Source: Saprospiraceae bacterium
Lineage (GTDB): Bacteria > Bacteroidota > Bacteroidia > Chitinophagales > Saprospiraceae
Direction of reading: 5' to 3'
DNA: 64,000 nt
NCBI GenBank assembly: GCA_028280415.1
Contig: JANQLV010000002.1
Span: 1-64,000 of the forward strand
Below, in pieces: positions 48,910 through 58,298 of the stretch. How positions within the stretch are numbered: the stretch's first letter is position 1; each line of letters opens with the position of its first letter. The translations under genes and the position numbers were made by a program. The notes below the pieces were generated by a model that was given only the letters and a program-made list of their open reading frames with translations, was not told the origin of the DNA and made no database searches.

Positions 48910-49002
48910 CGGGTTCTTTTGTCTATTTGTCTATCCCTTCTGACTTAAATCAGGAAACTCAATTATACTTACGGCAATATTTTTGCAGATAGAAAATTGT
49001 TT

Positions 49003-49040
49003 GAAAAATGTGGGTCTAAATCAGCCTCACATTTTTTTTA
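49003..49040 (+). terminator. Intrinsic terminator of the B12 unit
   Basis: AAAAATGTGGG and CCTCACATTTTT pair with one bulge and a loop of about 10 nt, then further T residues. Confidence 0.75.
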
Positions 49041-49057
49041 ATATAAGGCAGTTCCCT

Positions 49058-49846
49058 ATGAATACTTTTATCAATCGATCGGATTTTATTTCTATAATAG
49101 CAGGCTTAATATTTTTGGCAATCACCTTTTTGCTGGCTTTCCCTGATGTAAAAATGGACCTTTATTTTACTAATGAAGATAGCTGGGTTGAAAATTTTAC
49201 AGCTTTAGCATTCCTTTTTTCCAGTATTGTTTTTTTTAAAACATTCTGGTCCTCCAGGGGTGAAAATCTGATTTTGGGTAAAATTACTAGAAACCGAAAT
49301 CTAGTATACCTTTTGCTCGGCTTATTGTTTTTTGTAGCTTTTGGTGAAGAAATAAGCTGGGGGCAAAGAATTTTTAACTGGTCTACTCCGGAGGCTCTGG
49401 CAAAAATCAATTATCAAAAGGAAACCAATATTCACAACCTCGATTTTTTCACTTTCAAAGATGAAGTTGATGACAGTTTTTGGTCTTTTCTTTTTGTTTT
49501 AAATGCCGGAAGGCTATTCTTTTATTTCTGGTTTCTCTACATGGTATTGCTTCCCGGTCTGAGTATTATTTCAAAGAGATTCCATTTGTTTTTAAAGAAA
49601 AGAAGCATCCCCGTCCCGTCAATATGGATTGGATTGCTCATGATCAGTAATTTGCTGATAGCCAAAATTTATAAATTGTATACGAGTGATTTTGCGGGCG
49701 ATTACTCCGGCAGTATAGACGAAATCCTGGAAGGAAATTATGCCCTGCTGATTGCTGTATTATCTATCCACCTTTATAAAAAATCAGTTTCTACCGAAGC
49801 CAGCTATACCAATTTAGATAGTTTAGTATTGAATAAAGATCATTAA
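49058..49846 (+). CDS. Polytopic membrane protein with EEISWGQR motif, function unknown
   Basis: About 262 residues from ATG 49058; the open frame starts at 48983 but that part overlaps the terminator. Six hydrophobic segments can be seen (FISIIAGLIFLAITFLLAF; FTALAFLFSSIVFF; LVYLLLGLLFFVAFG; FLFVLNAGRLFFYFWFLYMV; IWIGLLMISNLLIA; ALLIAVLSIHLY). The strongly patterned stretch FGEEISWGQRIFNW then QKETNIHNL sits at a membrane edge and suggests an enzyme site built from Glu, Trp, Gln and His. I know this motif from uncharacterised membrane proteins only. No operon partner is evident. Confidence 0.75.
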   Translation: MNTFINRSDFISIIAGLIFLAITFLLAFPDVKMDLYFTNEDSWVENFTALAFLFSSIVFFKTFWSSRGENLILGKITRNRNLVYLLLGLLFFVAFGEEISWGQRIFNWSTPEALAKINYQKETNIHNLDFFTFKDEVDDSFWSFLFVLNAGRLFFYFWFLYMVLLPGLSIISKRFHLFLKKRSIPVPSIWIGLLMISNLLIAKIYKLYTSDFAGDYSGSIDEILEGNYALLIAVLSIHLYKKSVSTEASYTNLDSLVLNKDH

Positions 49847-49936
49847 AATAATTCCATTAGTTTTTGTAATTTTATAGTGACATTTTTTAATTATTTTGTT
49901 TATAAAATGTCTCTCGTTTAGCTTAACTACAAAACT

Positions 49937-51265
49937 ATGGAACTTCTATTTTTACTGACAGGCGTGTTGCTTGGTGCCATAACTACCTGGTTTATCCTTG
50001 GTGCCTTGCATAAGTCAGGACAGAATCAATTGTCCGAGAAAGAGTTAAAAGCAAAGTTTGTATTAAAAGAAGTTTACGAAGCTTTGGAAGCACAGGCGGA
50101 TTTGTTAAGAGCAGATTTACACGAAAAAGAACAAAGCATTCTGGAAGTAAGTCAGCAAAACGCTGCAAAAGCTCAAAAACTTTTAGCACTTGAAGCACAA
50201 CTCAAGACTCATCAAGAAGAAGTCAATCGGGTTCAAGATAAATTCAAACTGGAATTTGAAAATATAGCCAACCGTTTACTCGAAGAAAAAAGTGAAAGAT
50301 TCACTAAGCAAAACCATTTGCAGATCGAAGGATTATTGCAGCCCCTGCGAGAAAAAATAAAAGACTTCGAATCGGGTATTCATCGGAAATTCCGCGAAGA
50401 TTCCGAGGATCGAATTTCTTTAAAAAAAGAAATTGAACAATTGAGGCATCTCAATTCTCAGCTTTCTCAGGATGCCAATAATCTGGTTAATGCTTTAAAA
50501 GGAGAATCCAAGACGCAGGGGGATTGGGGGGAATTCCAACTGGAACGCCTGCTTGAAAAGGCAGGTCTAAAAAAAGGAATTCACTACCGTACTCAAAGCT
50601 CGTTCAAAGACCATCAGGGGAAAGAAAAACGTCCGGATTTTATCATTGAACTTCCCGAATCCAGGCATCTGGTGATCGATTCCAAAGTTTCCCTGATTGC
50701 TTATGAGCAATATTATAATGAGAACGATCCTAAAAAACAAAAAAAGCATCTCAAGGCCCATATTACGAGCCTGAAAAAACACGTCAAGGATTTGAGTAGT
50801 AAGAATTATCAACTGCTCTACGAAATCAATGCTCCCGATTATCTCTTACTTTTCGTTCCGATCGAGGGAGCTTTGACCCTCGCAGTGGATGAAGATAAAA
50901 AGATTTTTACGGACGCGCTGGACAAAAATATCGTTATCGTCACTACCTCTACCCTGCTCGCCACTATGCGTACCGTATCTTATATCTGGAAACAGGAAAA
51001 ACAAAAAAATAATGTATTTGAGATTGCCAGACAAAGTGGTTTACTTTATGACAAGTTTTGCAATTTTGTCGAAGATTTGAAAACCATAGGCTATAAACTC
51101 AATAGTGTACAATCTTCTTATCACGATGCGATGAATAAACTCACCGATGGCAAACGCTACGGTGATACCCTGATCGGAAGGGCCGAGAAAATCAAACACC
51201 TGGGCGCAAGGGCTTCAAAACAATTACCAAAAGATATGCTCGACCGAGTCGAAGAATCTGAATAA
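49937..51265 (+). CDS. rmuC: DNA recombination protein RmuC
   Basis: 442 residues. One N-terminal membrane anchor (ELLFLLTGVLLGAITTWFILG), a long coiled coil (about 30-185), then the RmuC nuclease-like domain: GDWGEFQLERLLEKAGLKKG, RPDFIIELPESRHLVIDSKV, YLLLFVPIEGALTLA, TLLATMRTVSYIWKQEKQ. The PD-(D/E)XK-like residues are Glu in WGEFQ, Asp in RPDFII and the DSK triplet. RmuC limits inversions and rearrangements in E. coli. Single gene. Confidence 0.95.
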   Translation: MELLFLLTGVLLGAITTWFILGALHKSGQNQLSEKELKAKFVLKEVYEALEAQADLLRADLHEKEQSILEVSQQNAAKAQKLLALEAQLKTHQEEVNRVQDKFKLEFENIANRLLEEKSERFTKQNHLQIEGLLQPLREKIKDFESGIHRKFREDSEDRISLKKEIEQLRHLNSQLSQDANNLVNALKGESKTQGDWGEFQLERLLEKAGLKKGIHYRTQSSFKDHQGKEKRPDFIIELPESRHLVIDSKVSLIAYEQYYNENDPKKQKKHLKAHITSLKKHVKDLSSKNYQLLYEINAPDYLLLFVPIEGALTLAVDEDKKIFTDALDKNIVIVTTSTLLATMRTVSYIWKQEKQKNNVFEIARQSGLLYDKFCNFVEDLKTIGYKLNSVQSSYHDAMNKLTDGKRYGDTLIGRAEKIKHLGARASKQLPKDMLDRVEESE

Positions 51266-51647
51266 AAGAGATTTTAAGCTTAAACATCTACTCATCCGAA
51301 AACTCAGGTTTCTATCCCGAAATTGAGAAAAAGACATTAAAAGATGTTAAATTAGCAAGAGAACGGGAAACCGGCAGCGGGCTGTTTCCTGCTTTTATCA
51401 TCAATACCAATCTGAAATACCTGCGGAATTAGCAGCGTTTTTACACTCTGAATCAAAAGGCTTAGAAAATTCATCAATTCAACCAGACAGGCAAAGCGGT
51501 AATATTTACCTGTTCATCGGTACCATACCTGCTGAACAAACTATTAAATGAATTTTATAGGCCATCCTTAATATCCAACTGATTATCAATAAAATGTCAG
51601 AGTTATTAAAATAAAACCTCGAAAATTAAGAGGCAAAATCAAAGAAA
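51266..51647. other. Intergenic region with a start-less open stretch
   Basis: No gene is supported. From about 51270 to 51431 the plus strand reads about 50 codons without stop (NIYSSENSGFYPEIEKK ... NLKYLRN) but has no start codon or recognisable family; it may be a fragment of a decayed gene or chance. No hairpin terminator for rmuC was found. Confidence 0.4.
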
Positions 51648-52007
51648 ATGGACATTATTAATTTAAAGAAAAAGCTGAGTCTTTTCGACGAGTATTGGAC
51701 GCCCAAAGTGCTTGGAGAACTCAATGGCCAGCAAGTAAAATTAGCTAAATTAAAGGGAGCATTCATTTGGCATAGCCATGAACATGAAGACGAGTTATTT
51801 TATATTTTAAATGGTACACTAAAAATGGAGTTCAGGGACAAGACATTAACACTGCGGGAAGGAGATATGCTTATCGTACCGCGAGGTGTAGAACATCGCC
51901 CGATCGCCGAAGAAGAAGTCCATGTTATGCTTTTTGAACCGGCAGGCACCAAACATACCGGAAAGATAGAACATGAATTGACAAAGAATGATCAGGAATG
52001 GATCTAA
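51648..52007 (+). CDS. Cupin domain protein
   Basis: 119 residues forming a single small cupin. Motif 1 is FIWHSHEHEDELFYILNG with His/His/Glu metal ligands; motif 2 is DMLIVPRGVEHRP with the last His. Members bind a divalent metal and act as isomerases, dioxygenases or ligand sensors; the substrate cannot be told here. It lies 37 bp before a CotH-kinase gene on the same strand, which may be incidental. Confidence 0.9.
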   Translation: MDIINLKKKLSLFDEYWTPKVLGELNGQQVKLAKLKGAFIWHSHEHEDELFYILNGTLKMEFRDKTLTLREGDMLIVPRGVEHRPIAEEEVHVMLFEPAGTKHTGKIEHELTKNDQEWI

Positions 52008-52044
52008 GTACTCCCAATGCCTTTTTAAAATTCAAATTAAAACC

Positions 52045-54318
52045 ATGAAATCAATATTCTCTCTACTAGTTTGTTTACTTTTTTTCATGACCTTGAATAG
52101 TCAAAATCCTTTTCCGAACCCCGGAGAGGTGTTTCAGGATCACATCATCCCAAAAGTATATATTGATATTTCTCAAAATGATCTGAATACCATCCTCGAT
52201 CCGGTTAATATCGGAAGCACCGTACATTATCCAGCAACATTTATCTATGATACCGGCTCCGACAGTGATCTATTCGAATCCATTGGATTCAGACTACGGG
52301 GAAATACCTCGCAAGGAGCTAACAAGAAATCCTATAAAGTCAGTTTTAATACTTTTGTTCCCGGCCGAAAATACAATGGGCTCGAAAAGCTCAATATCAA
52401 TGGAGAGCATAATGACCCTTCCGTTATCCGCTCAAAAGTATGTTGGGATCTCTGTCGTAAAATGGGAATTCCGGCTCCGCGTGCCAACCATGTAGAGCTT
52501 TACATCAATGACGAATACTGGGGTTTATATATCAATGTCGAGCATATTGATGAAGAATTTGTACAACTTCGTTTTGGTGAGGAACTTGGCAATCTTTACA
52601 AATGCCTCTGGCCAGCCGATCTGGAGTACCTGGGTAGCAATCCCAATTTATACAAAATGGAATTTGATGGCCGAAGAGCCTACGACCTTAAAACAAATAC
52701 TGCCGAAGATGATTATAGTGACCTCGCCCATTTTATCGATGTATTAAATAATACTCCTGCCGAGGATTTGCCTTGTGAACTGGAAAGCATTTTCGATGTC
52801 CAGAATTTTCTAAAAGTTATCGCCCTGGATGTATTGATCGGTAATTGGGACGGGCATATTTTTAATCAAAACAATTTTTACCTCTATAGTAACCCGCAGA
52901 CCGGAAAAATCCACTATATCCCTTACGATTTGGACAATACTCTGGGGGTACAATGGTTTGGAGACTGGGCAAATCGCAATGTCTACAACTGGGCGCCAAG
53001 TAATGAACCAAGACCGATTTATAAAAGACTAATGCAAAATGAGGTTTACCGGACTCAGTATAGTTATTACCTCTCTGAGTTTTTAGATTTATATTTTAAT
53101 GAAACCAGTCTGTTCGAAGAACTTGATAATCGCAAAAGTCTAATCGAAGGTTCCATTCCTGACGATCCCCTCTATCCTCTGGATTACGGATTTACATTCG
53201 ACGATTTTTCCAATTCTTATACTGATGGTGTAGCCGTATCGCATATTCCTTACGGTTTGAAAGAGTACATTACTCTACGACGCTATTCTGCTCTTAATCA
53301 ACTGGAATCCAGTAATGCCGCACCTATTATTACAAATATTCAGCATCAAATCAGTAACAGTAATCAGGATATTGCCATCCGCGCAACTATCGAAGATGCT
53401 ACGACTGTAGAAGCAAAGGTCGAATACGAATTTAATAGCATGAATGAAGAAATCATCATGTACGATGATGGTCAGCATCAGGATGGTACAGCCGGAGATC
53501 AAATATTTGGGGCAGTAATTCCGGCACTGGGAGAAGCAGGTACTTTTTCCTACTATGTTTCCGCTATAGACAGCGAACAGGCTACGAATCGTTTTCCATT
53601 ATGTGAAAGCTTTAGCGCTGAAGTTTTAAACACTTCTGTAGCCTTGTATATCAACGAATTTCAAGCGGATAATGAAAGTACAATTACCGACGAATTCGGA
53701 GAATACGAGGATTGGATCGAGCTTTACAACGATGGTACTACTCCCATTGACCTAAGCGATTATTTTCTATCGGATAATGCAGACAATATTGCCAAATGGC
53801 AATTGCCGGATGCGACAATTGCTCCCGGTGAATTTTTGATCATCTGGGCAGATAAGGATGAAGACCAGGGAATTTTCCACGCCAATTTTAAACTCAATAA
53901 TGACGGAGAATCTATTTTCCTTTCCAACTCTTTCGGAAGTATCATTGATCAGGTTATTTACACAGCGGTGGGGAATAATCAAGCTATTGGTCGTTTGCCC
54001 AATGGAACGGGTGCCATGCAGGCTGTTTTTCAAACTCCGGGAGCATCCAACGAACCGCCAGTATCGGTAAGCCTTATTGATGTCCCGGAATTTACTATCC
54101 ATCCGAATCCCTTTATTTCAGGGATTAACATTCAGGCGGGAATCAAGATTAAACAGATTGAACTTTACGATTCGAGTGGTCGCTTACTGCTCAATAGAAG
54201 TATATCTGACCAAAGTGCAGAGTTGCAAACGCCTCTATTAAACGCAGGGCTTTATCTGATAAAAATCCATTTTGAAAATGGAACTCAGGCTGTTGAAAAA
54301 CTGGTAAAATGCTTCTAA
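52045..54318 (+). CDS. Secreted CotH kinase-family protein with lamin-tail domain and T9SS tail
   Basis: About 757 residues from ATG 52045 (MKSIFSLLVCLLFFMTLNSQ signal peptide); the open frame upstream overlaps the cupin stop. Residues about 30-400 are a CotH domain: SIGFRLRGNTSQG-like FRLRGNTSQGANKKSYKVSF, LNGEHNDPSVIRSKVCWDL, DEYWGLYINVEHIDEEF, and the kinase-like site VLIGNWDGHIFNQNNFYLY with IPYDLDNTLG. CotH proteins are atypical protein kinases. An Ig-like domain (about 430-540), a lamin-tail domain (LYINEFQADNESTITDEFGEYED-like region, 545-660) and a T9SS domain (IHPNPFISG ... VEKLVKCF) follow. Target proteins would be outside the cell. Confidence 0.92.
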   Translation: MKSIFSLLVCLLFFMTLNSQNPFPNPGEVFQDHIIPKVYIDISQNDLNTILDPVNIGSTVHYPATFIYDTGSDSDLFESIGFRLRGNTSQGANKKSYKVSFNTFVPGRKYNGLEKLNINGEHNDPSVIRSKVCWDLCRKMGIPAPRANHVELYINDEYWGLYINVEHIDEEFVQLRFGEELGNLYKCLWPADLEYLGSNPNLYKMEFDGRRAYDLKTNTAEDDYSDLAHFIDVLNNTPAEDLPCELESIFDVQNFLKVIALDVLIGNWDGHIFNQNNFYLYSNPQTGKIHYIPYDLDNTLGVQWFGDWANRNVYNWAPSNEPRPIYKRLMQNEVYRTQYSYYLSEFLDLYFNETSLFEELDNRKSLIEGSIPDDPLYPLDYGFTFDDFSNSYTDGVAVSHIPYGLKEYITLRRYSALNQLESSNAAPIITNIQHQISNSNQDIAIRATIEDATTVEAKVEYEFNSMNEEIIMYDDGQHQDGTAGDQIFGAVIPALGEAGTFSYYVSAIDSEQATNRFPLCESFSAEVLNTSVALYINEFQADNESTITDEFGEYEDWIELYNDGTTPIDLSDYFLSDNADNIAKWQLPDATIAPGEFLIIWADKDEDQGIFHANFKLNNDGESIFLSNSFGSIIDQVIYTAVGNNQAIGRLPNGTGAMQAVFQTPGASNEPPVSVSLIDVPEFTIHPNPFISGINIQAGIKIKQIELYDSSGRLLLNRSISDQSAELQTPLLNAGLYLIKIHFENGTQAVEKLVKCF

Positions 54319-54328
54319 GTTTTCACCA

Positions 54329-55612
54329 TCAAATATAATTCAACAGGCGTTTTCGGCTTTCGTACAATTGCTCTTTAGCATCCCCGGGCAGGCTTGCAAA
54401 TTTTCTGGCTCGGTTCCAGCGTAAGTATATATCCCCGTAGATCAATGCAAAAAATCCAAAGAACGGCATTGCCAATACGAGATACAGCCCCCAGTAATTA
54501 TTACTAAACAAACCTGTTATCAAAGCAATTAAAAAAAACAATAACCAGTAAATCGGATAGCCCACCAACCCTGCTCCGAACCTGACTGATGAATAGAATT
54601 CAATCTTTTTGACTTTCTTTTTTGCCGTATTTTCTGCGAACCACAGCGGTAGTATGTTGAGGATATAGCCAACTATAAAAGGTACAAAGCCCAATAGTAG
54701 AAATAAAGTATTCAGAAGGTTGAAGGCATTTGCCCTGGCGACACCTTCATCTTCCAGGGCATATTTTTTGAGTTGCTGATCATATTTTTCGAGTGCAGCT
54801 TGGACTTTGTTTTTTTGCTCCTCTGTGAAACTGTTCATCCGTTCCACTCTTTCAAACTCTGATTTCCAAAGGGTATTATCTCCCGATTTGAGGGGGAACA
54901 CCGTATGTTTAAAATCATTGCGTTTAATTTCCAGAACGCGATTCACCCATTGATCATCTTCTTCATTTTCGATATGAATGACCAATTTGCGTAAATCCTT
55001 TTGTATTCTTTGGGTCAAATGATTGATAGCCTTCCTTGGATTTTCTGCATAAACGGGCATAAATTCACTAAGCGGGATCGCTTTGCCTACCTCAATCATG
55101 CAAAAAGAACGGAAAGCGTGAGAATCTGTATAATTCACCCCTACCGGGATTACCAGAATATCCATCTCCCCGTAGGCCTCAATGGCACCAAAGGCCATAC
55201 GAGCTGTCCCTTTCTGGATTGACCTCAATCGCTTTTCATGCTTTGTCTCTCCTTCTGCCAATACCATTACACAATGCTTGTCTTGCAATTTTTTATAAAC
55301 CGTATCCATCGTCGCCTGGTTATTTTTCAGATTGGCATAACCATCCCGAAAGCGAAAAATGGGGAGCATTTTAAGCCCCGCCAATGCTGCGAGAATCAGC
55401 TTCCCCTTAAAAATATCGCCCCGTACTATAAAATGCGTCGGACGTTTTAAGTAAACACCAAGCAATACCGGATCGAGAAAAGCAGTGGGATGATTAACCG
55501 CAAGAATAACCGGTTTATTATCAGGAATTGCTTCTTGATAATGAAGAAATATTTTTTTGAAATTAACTCTGAACCCTGGTTTCCCTAAATATTTTACAAG
55601 GTAATATAACAT
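54329..55612 (-). CDS. Lysophospholipid acyltransferase family protein (copy 1)
   Basis: About 427 residues from ATG 55612 (a TTG at 55624 also fits). The PlsC-type acyltransferase site is VNHPTAFLDPVLLG (His and Asp five residues apart, as usual in this Bacteroidota subgroup), with FRDGYANLKNN and the acyl-acceptor motif AEGETKHEKRLRSIQKGTARMAFG. A charged region follows and two or more C-terminal membrane segments (LFLLLGFVPFIVGYILN; GYPIYWLLFFLIALITGLF). It probably acylates a lysophospholipid or other lipid at the inner membrane. The gene lies 38 bp after a paralogue on the same strand. Confidence 0.88.
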   Translation of the reverse strand: MLYYLVKYLGKPGFRVNFKKIFLHYQEAIPDNKPVILAVNHPTAFLDPVLLGVYLKRPTHFIVRGDIFKGKLILAALAGLKMLPIFRFRDGYANLKNNQATMDTVYKKLQDKHCVMVLAEGETKHEKRLRSIQKGTARMAFGAIEAYGEMDILVIPVGVNYTDSHAFRSFCMIEVGKAIPLSEFMPVYAENPRKAINHLTQRIQKDLRKLVIHIENEEDDQWVNRVLEIKRNDFKHTVFPLKSGDNTLWKSEFERVERMNSFTEEQKNKVQAALEKYDQQLKKYALEDEGVARANAFNLLNTLFLLLGFVPFIVGYILNILPLWFAENTAKKKVKKIEFYSSVRFGAGLVGYPIYWLLFFLIALITGLFSNNYWGLYLVLAMPFFGFFALIYGDIYLRWNRARKFASLPGDAKEQLYESRKRLLNYI

Positions 55613-55650
55613 TTGATCAAACAAGTTTGAATATTTGGATGGGATTTTTT

Positions 55651-56940
55651 TTAAAAAGAAGAAAGTAGCCCTTCCCGCATTTCCTTTAAATTATTAATAT
55701 CTGTTTTCTCTAACTTTTTCAACGCTCTTAACCGACTCCATTTTTGAAAATACTCTCTGTAAAGCAGCGCATAGTACCCGAAAAACGGCAAGGTTAAAAG
55801 TACAAAGAGAAGCGAATATTTACCTGCAATAATCGCAATTATTATGATGAATAAAAAATACAGGATATATAAAACTATAGCTGTGGCTACTTTTACCGAT
55901 GCTCTAAACTCAATAGCTTTAATCAATCTATTGATTAACACATCCGTGAGCTTTAAAGGCAGATAATTTCCAATCCAGCCGATCAGAAAAGGAAAAAAAC
56001 CAAGGATTATAACCAACAGATTCTGAGGTCCGGGTACATTTCCAACAGCTATCGCATAATCGTGCACATTCAATTTTTTCAGGTTTTGGAAATAGGCATC
56101 CGTCTTGATCTTCAAGACCTTTTTATCTGCTTCATTCATCTGATTAATAGCCCGAGCGATCCGTTTCTGGCTTTTCAGCAAATGATTGTTTTTGGATACA
56201 GCCGGCTGGGGTGGCTGAGGCCAGTTATTAAAATCAATTGCAAAAAGCCCTTCAGTCAATTCTTCATCCGCTTTGTTCTCGATTATCACTATGTGTTTTT
56301 CCAAATCCTTACGCAGATCATCCGTCAATTGCTTAATCGCCTGGTTGGGTTCCTTTTTATATTGTTTAAAATAGGACTGCGCCGAAATCGGCTGGCCAAA
56401 CTCAATCATAACATGACTTCGAAATTGATCTGAATTCGTATAATTGACACCAACCGGAATAATATCAATATCCAGATCGGGAAATTTTTCCAAAGTTCCA
56501 AAAGCGAGTCTGGCCGTACCTTTCCGCAAGGGACGCAGTCGCTTCTCGTGAACCGTAGTCCCTTCTGCCAGGATCATGATCACCCGGTCATTTGCCAGCG
56601 TCTGGTGACACTGTTCAAAAGTCGAAAAATTATCCTTAATTTTTTTGTATCCGCCATCCTTCATCCGGAAGATGGGAAGCATATGCAGGGCATGCAGAAT
56701 TTTACTAAAAAGCGGCTTCTTAAAAAAATCACCTCTCACCAGAAAATGCAAAGGCCGGGGTAGTAAAACTGCCAGAATACAGGGTTCCAAAAAAGCCGAA
56801 GGATGATTTGCTGCCAGTATTACCGGTTTATCCCTGGACATTACCTGCGCATTTGACAAATAAATCCTCCTGAAATTCGTCGTCAATGCAATACGAGCCA
56901 ATGGTCTTACAATCCGATAAGGTAATTTCGCGTTCCTCAA
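55651..56940 (-). CDS. Lysophospholipid acyltransferase family protein (copy 2), Asp-to-Glu in the active site
   Basis: 429 residues from a TTG start, the only start between the preceding in-frame stop and residue 34. It is a paralogue of the downstream gene and has the same layout. Its first motif reads ANHPSAFLEPCILAV, with Glu where the relay Asp is expected; the second motif is intact (AEGTTVHEKRLRPLRKGTARLAFG). C-terminal membrane segments: NLLVIILGFFPFLIGWIGN and IVLYILYFLFIIIIAIIAG. The substitution may lower or alter activity. First gene of a two-gene unit. Confidence 0.87.
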   Translation of the reverse strand: MRNAKLPYRIVRPLARIALTTNFRRIYLSNAQVMSRDKPVILAANHPSAFLEPCILAVLLPRPLHFLVRGDFFKKPLFSKILHALHMLPIFRMKDGGYKKIKDNFSTFEQCHQTLANDRVIMILAEGTTVHEKRLRPLRKGTARLAFGTLEKFPDLDIDIIPVGVNYTNSDQFRSHVMIEFGQPISAQSYFKQYKKEPNQAIKQLTDDLRKDLEKHIVIIENKADEELTEGLFAIDFNNWPQPPQPAVSKNNHLLKSQKRIARAINQMNEADKKVLKIKTDAYFQNLKKLNVHDYAIAVGNVPGPQNLLVIILGFFPFLIGWIGNYLPLKLTDVLINRLIKAIEFRASVKVATAIVLYILYFLFIIIIAIIAGKYSLLFVLLTLPFFGYYALLYREYFQKWSRLRALKKLEKTDINNLKEMREGLLSSF

Positions 56941-56961
56941 TTCGTTGTTCGTTTTCTACCG

Positions 56962-56969
56962 CAAAGATA
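56962..56969 (-). promoter_or_regulatory. TAnnTTTG box upstream of the acyltransferase pair
   Basis: On the minus strand the sequence is TATCTTTG; it ends 21 nt before the TTG start codon. No TTG element at the expected spacing. Confidence 0.45.
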
Positions 56970-57062
56970 ATATTTTTTATGATCGGGAAGATTAGTCAGG
57001 TTCCTTACTATTCTCCTTTTTTTCAGCATCCGGGCTCTTATTCTGCTCTCCGTAGAAATGCC

Positions 57063-57070
57063 TACCTTTG
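57063..57070 (+). promoter_or_regulatory. TAnnTTTG box immediately upstream of miaA
   Basis: TACCTTTG ends 6 nt before the miaA ATG, so a transcript from it would have almost no leader. Confidence 0.45.
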
Positions 57071-57076
57071 CTTCAA

Positions 57077-57994
57077 ATGGAAAGCAATCAGAAGATATTA
57101 CTGGTAATTGGCGGACCAACGGCAAGTGGAAAAACCGGAGTAGCTATTACTCTGGCGCAACATTTTGCTACCGAAATTATCTCCGCAGATTCACGCCAGT
57201 TTTACAGGGAAATGTCAATAGGAACGGCCAAGCCTTCAAAAGAAGAACTTTCGACAGTACCCCATCATTTTATCGATTGTATCAGTATTGAGGAAACCTT
57301 CAATGCCGGTGATTTTGAACGGCAAGCTTTAGCGCTGTTAAATCATTTGTTTGAAGATAAGGACCTGGTAATTTTGGCTGGAGGTAGTGGCCTATTTATC
57401 CGAGCCTTATGCGAGGGGCTCGATGAATTTCCAGTGGTGAGCCCGGGCCTCCGGGAAAAGCTCAACCTGCAACTGGAAAATCAGGGGATCGAGTCTTTGC
57501 AGCGTCTATTAGCGGAGTTTGATCCTGAGTATTATGAAATCGTTGATCGAAGCAATCCGCAAAGATTAATCCGGGCACTGGAAATCTGTTTGAGCAGCGG
57601 ACGGACCTATTCTTCATTTCGAAAAGGTAGCAAAATACAGCGATCATTTAAACCGGTATACATTCAACTGGATTGGGATCGAAAGCAATTATACGAACGT
57701 ATTAATAAAAGAGTCGATTTAATGCTTGAGGCAGGATTGGAAGCGGAAGCCCGGGCGCTTTATCCCCAAAAAGAATTGAATGCCTTACAAACGGTGGGAT
57801 ATCAGGAATTTTTTGACTATTTCGATGGTAAAATCTCCAGAGCGGAGGCTATTGAGCTGATCAAGCGAAACTCCCGCCGTTATGCCAAAAGACAATTAAC
57901 CTGGTTGCGTAAAGATGATTTCTGGAAACTGTTTAAGCCGGAAGAAATTGATCAGATGATTGCCTATGTAGAGCTGCAGATGAGCTACCCATGA
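57077..57994 (+). CDS. miaA: tRNA dimethylallyltransferase
   Basis: 305 residues from ATG 57077. P-loop GGPTASGKTGVAITLA; ISADSRQFYREMSIGTAKP is the DSxQ/YR substrate motif; PHHFIDCISIEETFNAGDFER; LAGGSGLFIRAL; RSNPQRLIRALEI; and QTVGYQEFFDYFDG near the end. It adds dimethylallyl to A37 of tRNAs reading UNN codons, in the cytosol. Divergent from the acyltransferase pair, with a TACCTTTG box just before the start. Confidence 0.96.
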   Translation: MESNQKILLVIGGPTASGKTGVAITLAQHFATEIISADSRQFYREMSIGTAKPSKEELSTVPHHFIDCISIEETFNAGDFERQALALLNHLFEDKDLVILAGGSGLFIRALCEGLDEFPVVSPGLREKLNLQLENQGIESLQRLLAEFDPEYYEIVDRSNPQRLIRALEICLSSGRTYSSFRKGSKIQRSFKPVYIQLDWDRKQLYERINKRVDLMLEAGLEAEARALYPQKELNALQTVGYQEFFDYFDGKISRAEAIELIKRNSRRYAKRQLTWLRKDDFWKLFKPEEIDQMIAYVELQMSYP

Positions 57995-58298
57995 CAACCA
58001 ATTGAATTCCTGTAAATCTTTGCCGAATATCGCTTTAAATATTCTTAATGGTTTGTTTCTCCCCAAACCTTTTACTTCTCTCTTTCGTTAAAGCCATTTG
58101 CACTTCAGCTGATTGGAAACAATTGATTGCCATTAGGTTTTATTACACTAAAAAATACAATATAAGAATATTGCTTTTAGAATGCACGTCAAATATTATA
58201 AACTATCTAAATTTAAGGTTGAATTGTCATATAGTATAAATAATTGGAAATTTTCCTCTTTTCCTTAACCCAAAATTTATATTCATTTGTTATTAAAA
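57995..58298. other. Intergenic region between convergent genes
   Basis: AT-rich. A 63-codon open frame at 58048-58239 on the plus strand has no recognisable features and is not called. No clear terminator seen. Confidence 0.4.

Noticed and set aside
58048..58239. 63-codon plus-strand frame
   Set aside because: AT-rich intergenic sequence, no signal or family.
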